A DNA stretch of 28,705 bases from an uncultured Opitutales bacterium (GTDB lineage Bacteria > Verrucomicrobiota > Verrucomicrobiia > Opitutales > Intestinicryptomonadaceae). The position numbers and the translations under genes were made by a program. The first letter of the stretch is position 1. Each line of letters opens with the position of its first letter. Positions 15,902-23,510 of this stretch are shown piece by piece. The stretch lies in the NCBI GenBank assembly GCA_900545715.1, contig URAJ01000028.1, positions 1 to 28,705 of the forward strand, written 5' to 3'. The notes beneath the pieces were generated by a model. The model saw only the letters and a list, made by a program, of their open reading frames with translations. It searched no databases and was not told the DNA's origin.

Positions 15902-18900
15902 ATGGATTATAAATCTGCACTCGGAATAAATCCGCAAACCGGCGCAAACGAAGTCGGCGGAGAGACTTTGTTTGAATACGTGAATATGAGGCTGTCCGCC
16001 GCAGGGCTGCCCGTTTTCGGAAAAGAGGACGACTACCCGATTGTCGAGCTCGCCAAGCCGCTTTTGGAAAATTACAGGGAATTTTCCAAACTGTCTGCCG
16101 AGTATTATTGCCCGCCGGATTCCAGGATAATGAATTACCTCGAGAACTACCTCAGCGACGTTTGCGATCCCCGCGAACCGTTCCCGTCGCTCCCGCACAA
16201 GACTTTTGTCCTCGACAGGTTTGGAACCGCGAGAACCCTCTCTTTGCCCCCGGACAGCGACAAACATGAAAATCCGCTCGTTTCGTCGTACAGGGTGAGG
16301 CAGGGCATACTGAATAATCCGCGCAGCGATAGGCGCACGACTGCCGGCGTCTTCCACGTCGCCGAAGGCGGGCTTCCTGTTCCGGCCGATAAAAAATCCG
16401 TGCCTAAGCGCGTTTTTAAAAATTTGTGGGCGCGCGCATTTTCCGCCCCCGACGAAATGCTCGAGCTCCCGTTCACTTCCACGCAGGAGCGCAAGGCGAA
16501 AACTTGGGTCTCGATATACCTGCGCCCGACGGTTTGCCCCAAAATACCCAACGGCGAGTCCGAAAAAACGATGGAGATACGCTTCTTTGCGCCAGGCGCG
16601 CTCGTGTGCAATCTCGACTTTGTCGAAAGCATATTCGGCAATGCCGGAAATCCGTTCCTTCAAAAGAACGATGCCGCGGAGTACCTCGACTCGTGGACGG
16701 GCCACACGGGCTGCATAGTCCTCGCTCCGCACTTGACATCGCTGAAAAAAAAGGAGCTCGGCCTGCCGAATATATCCGAGGCCACCGAGCGCCAAAAGCG
16801 CGACGGAATGTGCTGGGAGGACCCGGACGAGCTATACAACGACGGAAAGTCTTTCAAAATTACGGCGAGAGGCTCGGAGGGCGTCATAGTAACCCTCATC
16901 GCAGACAACTATTTCGGGTACTCCAAAAAGGAGATAAAAACACAAATAAGCTATTCCGCCAACTTGTACGGGCAGTGCGAGGAGGAGCATTCCGGCGGGG
17001 CGCTCGCATTTTCAAGCCGCGACCTCGGCGAGGATTTTTATTCAACTTCATACGCTCCGAACAATAAGAGCTCCTTCGCGAGGCTCGTTGAGATATTGGC
17101 GGACACGATAGAAGTCCACCCCGACGGATGGGCGCGCGACAAAAATTATCCAGACATAATATACGTCGATGAAAAGGCGTACTATTCTCTCAAAACACAG
17201 ACCGTGACATGGCAAAAAGACGGCGTCGAAAAGTCGATAAGGCTCACCCCGTACACGACGTACATATCGCCCGCTGGGTATAAAGTTGAAATGTCGCGGC
17301 CGCACGAAAGCAGGCGTTGGAGGCTCGTGGGAACGACAGAGGAGGGCGTATATTGCCATAAGCCAGCCACAGTCTCGGGAGGCGGAAAGAGCGAGATATC
17401 CAAAGACATCTCCGACGCAATTATCCACGGCCCATCAATGATCGCCGACTTTAAGCGCGACATAGAATTTGTTTCTGAAATTATAAACAAAAACTACGGC
17501 AACCGCTACCGCGATCCGAATTCGCCCAACAATAAAGGCCCGCTTAGCCGCCCGATACTCGATTCGCGCCGCACAATGGGGTCGGTCGTCAAACTTCTGA
17601 CTCCTTCGGACGAATATTCCGACGAATACAACAAATGGCTCTCGTCGATTCCGTTCTATATAAGGGAGTTTGTCCTGACGGTTAAGCGCCATTACAGACC
17701 CGAATGGGGAAAGAATTGGCAGGATAAATTCTCGGTTGACACGATAAACGGGACAGGCGGGAATACTCTAAAATACAAGAACGCCCCGGTTCTTACCTCG
17801 TATTTACGCATAGGATTCACAGAGGACGGCTCGTGGAGAACTTTTAGCCTGCGCAAGGACTTTGCACCCTCGATAAAGCTTCAAATGGAGGACGATATCA
17901 CGACGTCCGTCGTCGTGCCGGAGTCTGCCGTTGAATATTTGCCCGAGAATCTTGCTTCGCGCGGGGCGTCCGTAAAATTTACGAATAACTGCGAATACCG
18001 CCTTTTCCAAAGGCCCGACGAAGCGGTGGTGCGCGGCTACGACAAGCGCGCGGAGGCGGATATGTCGCAAAAGGGAATGTTTTTCTCAAACTACGAGCCG
18101 CTCGACAGGCGGCAGGTCGGGGAAATGGCGGCTGACGTCTTGCGCTTCGACAGGTTTACGCCGCCAATGCGCAAAAATCTAAGCGACTTTCTCGAAGAGA
18201 CAAAGCCGGAATACGTAGTTTCGTCCGCCAATCCGCGCTTGATAGACGGCAAGCCGAGCAAGAATGTCCGCTACCTGCAAAACCGCGACGACATCGTAAA
18301 CCGCCGCAAATACTATATAAGCGATATCGGCTCACGCCTTGCGCGAGGCATTGCACCCGGCAAAGATGTTCCGCATCCAGTAAATGCAGTTATATCCGGA
18401 AGGCGCAACAATCCGGCTTCCGAAGGCATACGGGCTCTGGCAGTACACGGACCTCTGCACTATCTCGAACTTCCGGAGCTTTTCATGGAGTACATTGCCT
18501 CAATGACCGGCAAATCTCCTTCCACAGTGGGCGCAGGGCTCGAAGGCGCAATGACAAAAGGCCCGTTCAACGCCCTATGCGCCGTGACCGACTTGAACGC
18601 GGCTCTCGTTTCGTTTGCTCTGACGCGCTACGACGGCTGGCTCAGCAGCGCGGGATACATCGGCGTAAAATACCGCGTGGACCACGACATCAGCCTGCTG
18701 ATACCTGAAATATGGGCGAGAATGCGCCCGAGCGAGCTCGACGTGCAAAACCTCATAAAGGAGGGAATGCTCGAGCGCTGCAAGGACTTTGAATACGATG
18801 GCAAAAAAGTGCTCGCTTCGCGGCTAGGCTGGAGGATTACCGAAGACTTTGTCATAAGGTATTTCGGCAGGATTTTCTCTAATCCCGCCTCGATATTCAC

Positions 18901-19351
18901 AGCCGACATGTTGCGGCCCGAATTGCAGGACATGGACGCCTTTGCCGACGGCATGGACAATATGGTAGGCGCACATCGCAGGGCGGCGGAGATGTACTTT
19001 GAAGACGGCTCAATCGAGGGCGCGTGCCCGCCTCTCAAAGCCCTTTTGTACATTATGCGCGACGGTTCCTACGAGGGAAAGACGCTCGACGATCCGTCGC
19101 TTCGCCAAATGTTCACGCGCGAAAGCATTCTGAAATCTGAATGGTACGCCGAGCGGCTGATGAACCGCCAGCAGATAGAGATTAATCTCCTGCAAAGCGC
19201 AATCCGCAGGCTTTCGTCATCCGAAAACAAGGACGCGGCAACGGCGGCAAAAATTGCCGAGTTGCAGGCAAAATTGAAAACGGTAAAGGGCATCAATTAC
19301 TTGAAATCGATATACGGCACTCTCGGCGCGGATTCGATTTTCGGCGGATAA
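15902..19351 (+). CDS. Phosphoenolpyruvate carboxykinase, diphosphate-dependent (PPi-PEPCK)
   Basis: Carboxytransphosphorylase (EC 4.1.1.38): PEP + CO2 + Pi gives oxaloacetate + PPi, reversibly, in the cytoplasm. At 1149 residues it is about twice the length of ATP- or GTP-type PEPCKs and matches the Propionibacterium/Entamoeba PPi type (about 1100-1200). Recognised family blocks, in order: DRRTTAGVFHVAEGGLP, DSWTGHTGC.VLAPHLT, ATERQKRDG, IADNYFGY.KKE.KTQISYSANL, CHKPATVSGGGKSEISK (P-loop-like GGGKSE at 493-498), GSVVKLLTPS.EY.DEYN, EDGSWRTFSLRKDF, QMEDDIT, LFQRPDEAV.RGYDK, MTGKSPSTVGAGLEGAMTKG, VDHDISLLIPE, ACPP..ALL.IM. Identification rests on recall of the family, not a search. The start is fixed by AGGAG at 15892-15896. 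It is monocistronic with a strong terminator. With PPDK nearby it makes a PPi-linked PEP node. Confidence 0.9.
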   Translation: MDYKSALGINPQTGANEVGGETLFEYVNMRLSAAGLPVFGKEDDYPIVELAKPLLENYREFSKLSAEYYCPPDSRIMNYLENYLSDVCDPREPFPSLPHKTFVLDRFGTARTLSLPPDSDKHENPLVSSYRVRQGILNNPRSDRRTTAGVFHVAEGGLPVPADKKSVPKRVFKNLWARAFSAPDEMLELPFTSTQERKAKTWVSIYLRPTVCPKIPNGESEKTMEIRFFAPGALVCNLDFVESIFGNAGNPFLQKNDAAEYLDSWTGHTGCIVLAPHLTSLKKKELGLPNISEATERQKRDGMCWEDPDELYNDGKSFKITARGSEGVIVTLIADNYFGYSKKEIKTQISYSANLYGQCEEEHSGGALAFSSRDLGEDFYSTSYAPNNKSSFARLVEILADTIEVHPDGWARDKNYPDIIYVDEKAYYSLKTQTVTWQKDGVEKSIRLTPYTTYISPAGYKVEMSRPHESRRWRLVGTTEEGVYCHKPATVSGGGKSEISKDISDAIIHGPSMIADFKRDIEFVSEIINKNYGNRYRDPNSPNNKGPLSRPILDSRRTMGSVVKLLTPSDEYSDEYNKWLSSIPFYIREFVLTVKRHYRPEWGKNWQDKFSVDTINGTGGNTLKYKNAPVLTSYLRIGFTEDGSWRTFSLRKDFAPSIKLQMEDDITTSVVVPESAVEYLPENLASRGASVKFTNNCEYRLFQRPDEAVVRGYDKRAEADMSQKGMFFSNYEPLDRRQVGEMAADVLRFDRFTPPMRKNLSDFLEETKPEYVVSSANPRLIDGKPSKNVRYLQNRDDIVNRRKYYISDIGSRLARGIAPGKDVPHPVNAVISGRRNNPASEGIRALAVHGPLHYLELPELFMEYIASMTGKSPSTVGAGLEGAMTKGPFNALCAVTDLNAALVSFALTRYDGWLSSAGYIGVKYRVDHDISLLIPEIWARMRPSELDVQNLIKEGMLERCKDFEYDGKKVLASRLGWRITEDFVIRYFGRIFSNPASIFTADMLRPELQDMDAFADGMDNMVGAHRRAAEMYFEDGSIEGACPPLKALLYIMRDGSYEGKTLDDPSLRQMFTRESILKSEWYAERLMNRQQIEINLLQSAIRRLSSSENKDAATAAKIAELQAKLKTVKGINYLKSIYGTLGADSIFGG

Positions 19352-19357
19352 TGCCGC

Positions 19358-19406
19358 ATTCCGGCGGAGCATTCTTTTCAAAACGCTCCGCCGGAATTTT
19401 TTTTTT
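19358..19406 (+). terminator. PPi-PEPCK terminator
   Basis: A perfect 13-bp stem, ATTCCGGCGGAGC (19358-19370) with its complement (19385-19397), encloses a 14-base loop and runs into ten T (19397-19406). It starts seven bases after the stop codon. This is the strongest terminator in the window. Confidence 0.95.
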
Positions 19407-20023
19407 CGCGCGGAGGGATGTAGAAAAAATATCTTCGCAGGAAAATTAAAATATGGATTGGCAATTTTGCCTGAATATAAGGTAAAAGCGCATGTCTTGA
19501 AATTATTTTACGCAGTGTGGGCAAAATTTTCCTTTTTCCCGCATTTTTTATCGGGTAATTTTATATTGAAAAATATGTGCCAATTACTCCGTTTTTATCT
19601 TCAAGCTCTTTTATATTTTTGGCGAGTGCGCCAAAAATCTCCACTAAGTTTATCAAAAAAGTTCTCGTCGCCTGCGTCTGAAAAGTGCAATCCAAATCAA
19701 GTATCGACTCCATTTACTTTAATTCTCCGTCTTTTTTGCTTGGTGTGCGGTCAACAAGTTACGCATATATACAATTTATAGAGTTTTTGTATAGCAGTTT
19801 TGCAAAGAAGCAATTTTACGTCGGAAAACATATTGGAAATGTTCACAGTTCTTCTTGTTGCCAACAAATGGCTGAAACATTATTGTAAATTTTATCTATA
19901 AAAATTGTATCGCTTTTGGGAGAGGATAATTGCGGCTAAAAATCAGCATTTTCTCTCATGCGGTGCGAGCCTGAACTGGGAAGCAAAATATTGAGGCCTA
20001 AAAAATATTTTGTAATTTCACGA
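19407..20023. other. AT-rich intergenic region between convergent genes
   Basis: About 600 bp with no supported gene; a 107-codon plus-strand frame (19458-19781) has no recognisable domain and AT-driven composition. It contains a perfect hairpin (listed separately, 19615-19638) and a weaker inverted repeat, CAAAATATT (19984-19992) with AATATTTTG (20004-20012). No tRNA-like or known riboswitch structure was recognised. Confidence 0.5.
19615..19638. repeat. Perfect 10-bp inverted repeat with 4-base loop
   Basis: ATTTTTGGCG-agtg-CGCCAAAAAT is a perfect palindromic hairpin. No T-run follows on either strand, so it is not a standard terminator. It could be a protein-binding palindrome, part of a small RNA or a relic. 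Confidence 0.7.
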
Positions 20024-20059
20024 TAAAAAAACGCCCCGATAAAAGATAAAGTAGGGCGC
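20024..20059 (-). terminator. Terminator of the thioesterase-EFR1 operon
   Basis: Read on the minus strand, GCGCCC (20059-20054) pairs with GGGGCG (20037-20032) across a long AT-rich loop and is followed by seven T. It lies about 35 bp after the EFR1 stop. The stem is short and the loop large, so efficiency may be modest. Confidence 0.65.
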
Positions 20060-20094
20060 TTCAAAAATCAAAATAAGTTGCCTCAATTTTGGCG

Positions 20095-20907
20095 TCAGTA
20101 AAAAAGTTCCGGCTCTTTTCTCGCCGAATAATTTTCCTCCAAAAAGGCCTTAAATTTTAGATATATTTCGCTGTCAAAATATTTTGCGTTTTGCGGGCAC
20201 GCTTTCACGCATGCGCAGCACATAAGGCAGCCGTCGGAGATTTTTTTAGGATTGTTTTTGTCTATCGCACCAGCGGGGCAGATTTTGGCGCACAATCCGC
20301 AATTTGTGCATGTATCGAGCGTTTTTGGAGCGCACGGCGGCATAGGCAGCCTTTGTTTGTATGGCCTGTTGCCCTTGATTTTTAGCGCGCCTTTTGAAGG
20401 CTCGGCTATCTTTCCCGCAATAGATGAAGCAAAGTCCTCCGCGATTTTTATATCGCTACCGTCTGGGCGCCCTTTGCCGACTTCCCTCGAAAACGAATGC
20501 TCGCCGATAAATGCTCCTGCGGCAACAATTTTAAATCCTCTCTCGGATAGAATGTCGGACATTTCAATGAGAGCGTCGTCGTAGTCTCTGTTCCCGTAAA
20601 CGGCAATGATGATAGCCTGCGCTCCGTCCGAGCTGAGCCCGCGCAACGTACTGTCAACTATCTGCGGAATTCTTCCTGCGTAAACTGGCAAGCCCAAAAC
20701 GAGAATGTCGCTGCCGCCAAATTTGCCGATGCTTGCCAAACGCTCGGAGGGAAGGGTAAGGGAAATCTCCCTAAGCGGGATTTCGCTCAGGCTCGAAAGC
20801 TTGCCGGCAACAGCTTCAACAACCCGCTTGGTTGAATTGGTGGGGCTAAAATAAATCGCAGTTATCTCTCTTCCGAAAGAGCGATTTTGTTGGGCGATCT
20901 TTTCCAT
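20095..20907 (-). CDS. EFR1-type flavodoxin-ferredoxin fusion protein
   Basis: A 270-residue soluble electron-transfer protein. The N-terminal ~165 residues are a flavodoxin-like domain: the phosphate-binding loop SPTNSTK (21-27) follows a hydrophobic strand, and GLPVYAGRIP (72-81) and VYGNRDYDDAL (103-113) match FMN-contact loops. The C-terminal part carries two [4Fe-4S] motifs, C200-x2-C203-x2-C206-x3-C210-P and C227-x2-C230-x2-C233-x3-C237-P. This arrangement is the EFR1 family, common in anaerobes; its partner is unknown but it presumably passes low-potential electrons between FMN and clusters. The gene starts 23 bp after the thioesterase stop on the same strand, so they are probably one transcript. 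No clear Shine-Dalgarno site precedes the ATG. The presence of this protein supports an anaerobic host. Confidence 0.9.
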   Translation of the reverse strand: MEKIAQQNRSFGREITAIYFSPTNSTKRVVEAVAGKLSSLSEIPLREISLTLPSERLASIGKFGGSDILVLGLPVYAGRIPQIVDSTLRGLSSDGAQAIIIAVYGNRDYDDALIEMSDILSERGFKIVAAGAFIGEHSFSREVGKGRPDGSDIKIAEDFASSIAGKIAEPSKGALKIKGNRPYKQRLPMPPCAPKTLDTCTNCGLCAKICPAGAIDKNNPKKISDGCLMCCACVKACPQNAKYFDSEIYLKFKAFLEENYSARKEPELFY

Positions 20908-20930
20908 ATGAGGTTGACAATAGTTTAAGG

Positions 20931-21434
20931 TTAAATTTTTGGAGCGTCTATTTCGGTCACACCGTCTTCAATTAGATAGCGCATTTCATCGTGGTAGCTT
21001 GCACCTGTTGCAATTTTTTCGGCGGGAAGCTTTATGTATGCGGACTCGGCTTCAGCAAATACCTTGCCGTCCCTATCCATTATTGCGGTGTGGGTCTTAA
21101 AGTAGCGCGAGGTTTCGTTTACGACTATTCCCCTGCCGAGCAGCTCGACGTCGTACGGAACGGGCTTCCTGAATTTTATGTTTATCGATGTGGTGACCCC
21201 GAGCATTGTTTCGTCCAATACCCAATATCCGCGCAAAGTAAGCTCGTCAAGCATTGTGGCTATAAGCCCGCCGTGCACCCGCTGTGGGAAGCTTTGGTGT
21301 ACCGGAAGGTATTTAAAAATCGTCAGCACGCCGCCGTCTTCCATATTGTAGAATTGCGATTTCAGCCCGACAGGATTTTCCATTCCGCAGATAAAGCACA
21401 TTCTGCTGTTTCTTTGTTTGCCCGATACTTTCAT
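20931..21434 (-). CDS. PaaI-like hot-dog-fold thioesterase
   Basis: A 167-residue hot-dog protein, probably an acyl-CoA thioesterase. It opens with CFICGMENPVGL (Cys13, Cys16), a signature of a PaaI-related subgroup. The core helix contains HGGLIATMLDE (His54-Gly-Gly, Asp63/Glu64), where the acidic residue normally activates water, followed by the strand pattern T.....FRKPVP and a late strand FAEAESAYIKLP. I chose the internal ATG because an upstream in-frame extension of 39 codons is Cys/Lys-rich and not hot-dog-like. The substrate is unknown. It is cotranscribed with the EFR1 gene and divergent from the tetR gene, so the TetR protein could also control it. Confidence 0.85.
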   Translation of the reverse strand: MKVSGKQRNSRMCFICGMENPVGLKSQFYNMEDGGVLTIFKYLPVHQSFPQRVHGGLIATMLDELTLRGYWVLDETMLGVTTSINIKFRKPVPYDVELLGRGIVVNETSRYFKTHTAIMDRDGKVFAEAESAYIKLPAEKIATGASYHDEMRYLIEDGVTEIDAPKI

Positions 21435-21652
21435 TATCTGCCCAGTATTTTTGACTTTCGCGCAAAAAAATAAAGGATTTTTTGCGGGTAAAAAACTGCC
21501 GATTGCCAATCCGGCGCGCTTTGAGCATCCAGAATACCGCTTCGGGCACACTTTTATAATAAGTTGTTAAACCGATAGCCGCTTAAATCTACGGAACCTC
21601 CGCTCGGTAAAATGCCAAAAAAATGGAGTTTTTTGTGTTGATAAAAATTTTG

Positions 21653-21672
21653 TTTTAAACAGATGTTTGAAA
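21653..21672. promoter_or_regulatory. Candidate TetR operator palindrome
   Basis: AAACA-ga-TGTTT (21657-21668) is a perfect inverted repeat, and the symmetry extends to 20 bp with one mismatched pair. It lies 28 bp before the tetR ATG in the divergent spacer. Weak promoter elements TTGTTT (21650-21655) and TTTTAT (21673-21678), 17 bp apart, would bracket it. This is where a TetR repressor would bind to control itself and the efflux genes. Confidence 0.45.
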
Positions 21673-21699
21673 TTTTATTGAAATAATGGGAGCCTATAT

Positions 21700-22362
21700 A
21701 TGGACGAAATTCTGGAATCGATTCTAAAAGAGTACTACTCGGAGACGGCCGGAAAAATACTGCGCACGGCGCTTGAAATGTTCGCAGTTGGGACTCCCGC
21801 CGCCGTTAGAATGCGCGACCTCGCCAACAAGGCAGGCGTAAACCTCGCTTCAGTAAACTATTATTTCAAAAGCAAAGACGATCTCTATATGGAGATCGCT
21901 AAATTGATAGTAAAGTTGTTCCAGAAGCAATACGAGCCCTATATCGAGCGCTATGAAAATTTAAAAGCTACTCGCAAGTCAAAGGATGCCCGCGCGCTTA
22001 TAAAAGACATTCTATCTTCCAGAATACGCTGCGAATCCGAGCACAACCGCTATTCTAGATACATTGTCCTGATACTAATGCGCGAAGAGCTCTGCAACGG
22101 CGAGGCCTTCGATTTATTTCTAAAAGAATTGTTCATTCCGCGCACGCGGATGCTCTCGAAACTTGTGGAAATCGCCACGGGCGACCGCATAAAGGGGGAG
22201 GACGCAAGAATCGCCGCAAAAATACTTCTCGGTCAGACGCACCTTTTCAATTCCGCGCGCCTCGGCGTAAAGATGGATATGAACTGGAAGGTTTTCGGCG
22301 AAATGGAGGCCGAAAAAGTGCGCAAAATAAATTCAGAATTTATAGATAAAACATTAAAATAG
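21700..22362 (+). CDS. TetR/AcrR-family transcriptional regulator
   Basis: A 220-residue repressor-type protein. The N-terminal domain (about 15-65) is a TetR DNA-binding domain: ILRTALEMFAV, then MRDLANKAGVNLASVNYYF, ending in the typical YYFKSKDDLY. The C-terminal helical ligand domain resembles the CerR/DUF1956 group, with EHNRYSRYIVLILMREEL and a late LGQTHLFNSARLG segment. The start is supported by GGGAG at 21688-21692, seven bases upstream. It ends four bases before the efflux adaptor start, the usual arrangement for a local repressor of an RND operon. The gene shows no damage although the operon behind it does. Confidence 0.93.
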   Translation: MDEILESILKEYYSETAGKILRTALEMFAVGTPAAVRMRDLANKAGVNLASVNYYFKSKDDLYMEIAKLIVKLFQKQYEPYIERYENLKATRKSKDARALIKDILSSRIRCESEHNRYSRYIVLILMREELCNGEAFDLFLKELFIPRTRMLSKLVEIATGDRIKGEDARIAAKILLGQTHLFNSARLGVKMDMNWKVFGEMEAEKVRKINSEFIDKTLK

Positions 22363-22365
22363 ATT

Positions 22366-23510
22366 ATGACAAGCATCAGATACGCTTAACTATTGTTTAT
22401 CGGCATACCGGCCGCATTTCTTCTATGCGCTTGCGGCAAGCAGGCCGATACTTCCGCCACTAAAACGGCTCCGAAAGTCGTTTACACGAAGCCGGTCGTG
22501 CGGGATATCGTCTTGTGGGACGACTACACTGCGAAAATCGAGGCCATCGCAAGCGTCAATATCAGGGCGCAAGTCGGGGGATATTTGAAGTCCATAAATT
22601 TCAAGGAGGGCGAGAATGTAAAAAAGGGAGACCTCCTTTTTGTGATAGACCCTCGCCCGTACGAAGCGGCATTGGCTTCGGCGGAGGCGGAACTTGCAGA
22701 GGCTAAGGCGCGCGTGGAACTTGCCAAGACTAACCTCGAGCGCGCAAAGGAATTGTACGCGGCGGACGTAGTCGCAAAAGAGCTCCTCGACACGAGAAAT
22801 TGCGAGATGCTTTCCTCAAACGCAGTTTTGGCGAGCGCCGAGGCAAAAGTGCGCAACGCAAAGCTCAATCTCGAATACACAAGCATACGCGCGCCAATGT
22901 CAGGCAAGATAAGCGAGGCGCTCGTCGATATAGGGAACTTGATTGTTGCCGACTCGACACTGCTTACGAGGATTGTTGATGACTCCTCTGTTCAGGCGTA
23001 TTTCGAGCTCAGTGAGCGCGATGTCGTAGCGTATCGCGATTGCGGCCTTTTCAATAAAATCGACATTAAGGCAGGGGCACCGGCCCCACGGTAAGCCTGC
23101 GCCTCTTCGAGCACAAAGATAAAACCTACAACGGCGTGCTCAACTATTACGACAACGAAATTTCCTCCGAATCGGCAAGCCTCACAATGCGCGCCGACTT
23201 CGACAACTCGAAAAAACAGCTCTCGCCCGGCATGTACGGCACAATATCCGTTCCCGGATACACCGTTAAGAACGCCATTCTCGTTCCCGATACGGCCATC
23301 GGCACCGACCTCGTTTCGAGATACGTTATGACAATCGGCGACGACAACAAAGTAAAGTACAACCCCGTAGAGGTGGGAAGGCTCGTCGGCAAATACGCCA
23401 TAGTGACTTCGGGTGTGACGCCCTCCGACAGGATTGTCGTTTCGGGGCTGCACAGGGCCGCTCCGGGAATTTTGGTAGAACCGGTCGAGGAGGTTTCTAA
23501 GGAAAAATGA
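22366..23510 (+). pseudogene. RND efflux periplasmic adaptor (MFP) with nonsense and frameshift lesions
   Basis: The intact protein would be a lipoprotein adaptor linking an RND pump to an outer-membrane channel. Conceptual reading from ATG 22366 gives MTSIRYA, a TAA at 22387-22389, then, in the same frame, a signal peptide core and lipobox ending LLCAC-GK. TTA to TAA is the simplest explanation. The body shows the biotinyl-lipoyl half motif (VGGYLKSINFKEGENVKKGD), DPRPYEAAL, a coiled-coil hairpin rich in Ala/Glu/Lys, and YTSIRAPMSGKI. At the G4 run 23074-23077 the frame is lost and stops at 23092; one added G restores GTGPTVSLRLFEHKD and the C-terminal domain to 23510. The ATGA overlap with the pump gene is intact. 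A TTG at 22393 could still start a shortened product. Sequencing error cannot be excluded for either lesion. Confidence 0.85.

Noticed and set aside
19458..19781. 107-codon plus-strand frame after PPi-PEPCK
   Set aside because: Phe/Leu/Ser-rich translation of AT-rich DNA with no domain and no ribosome-binding site.
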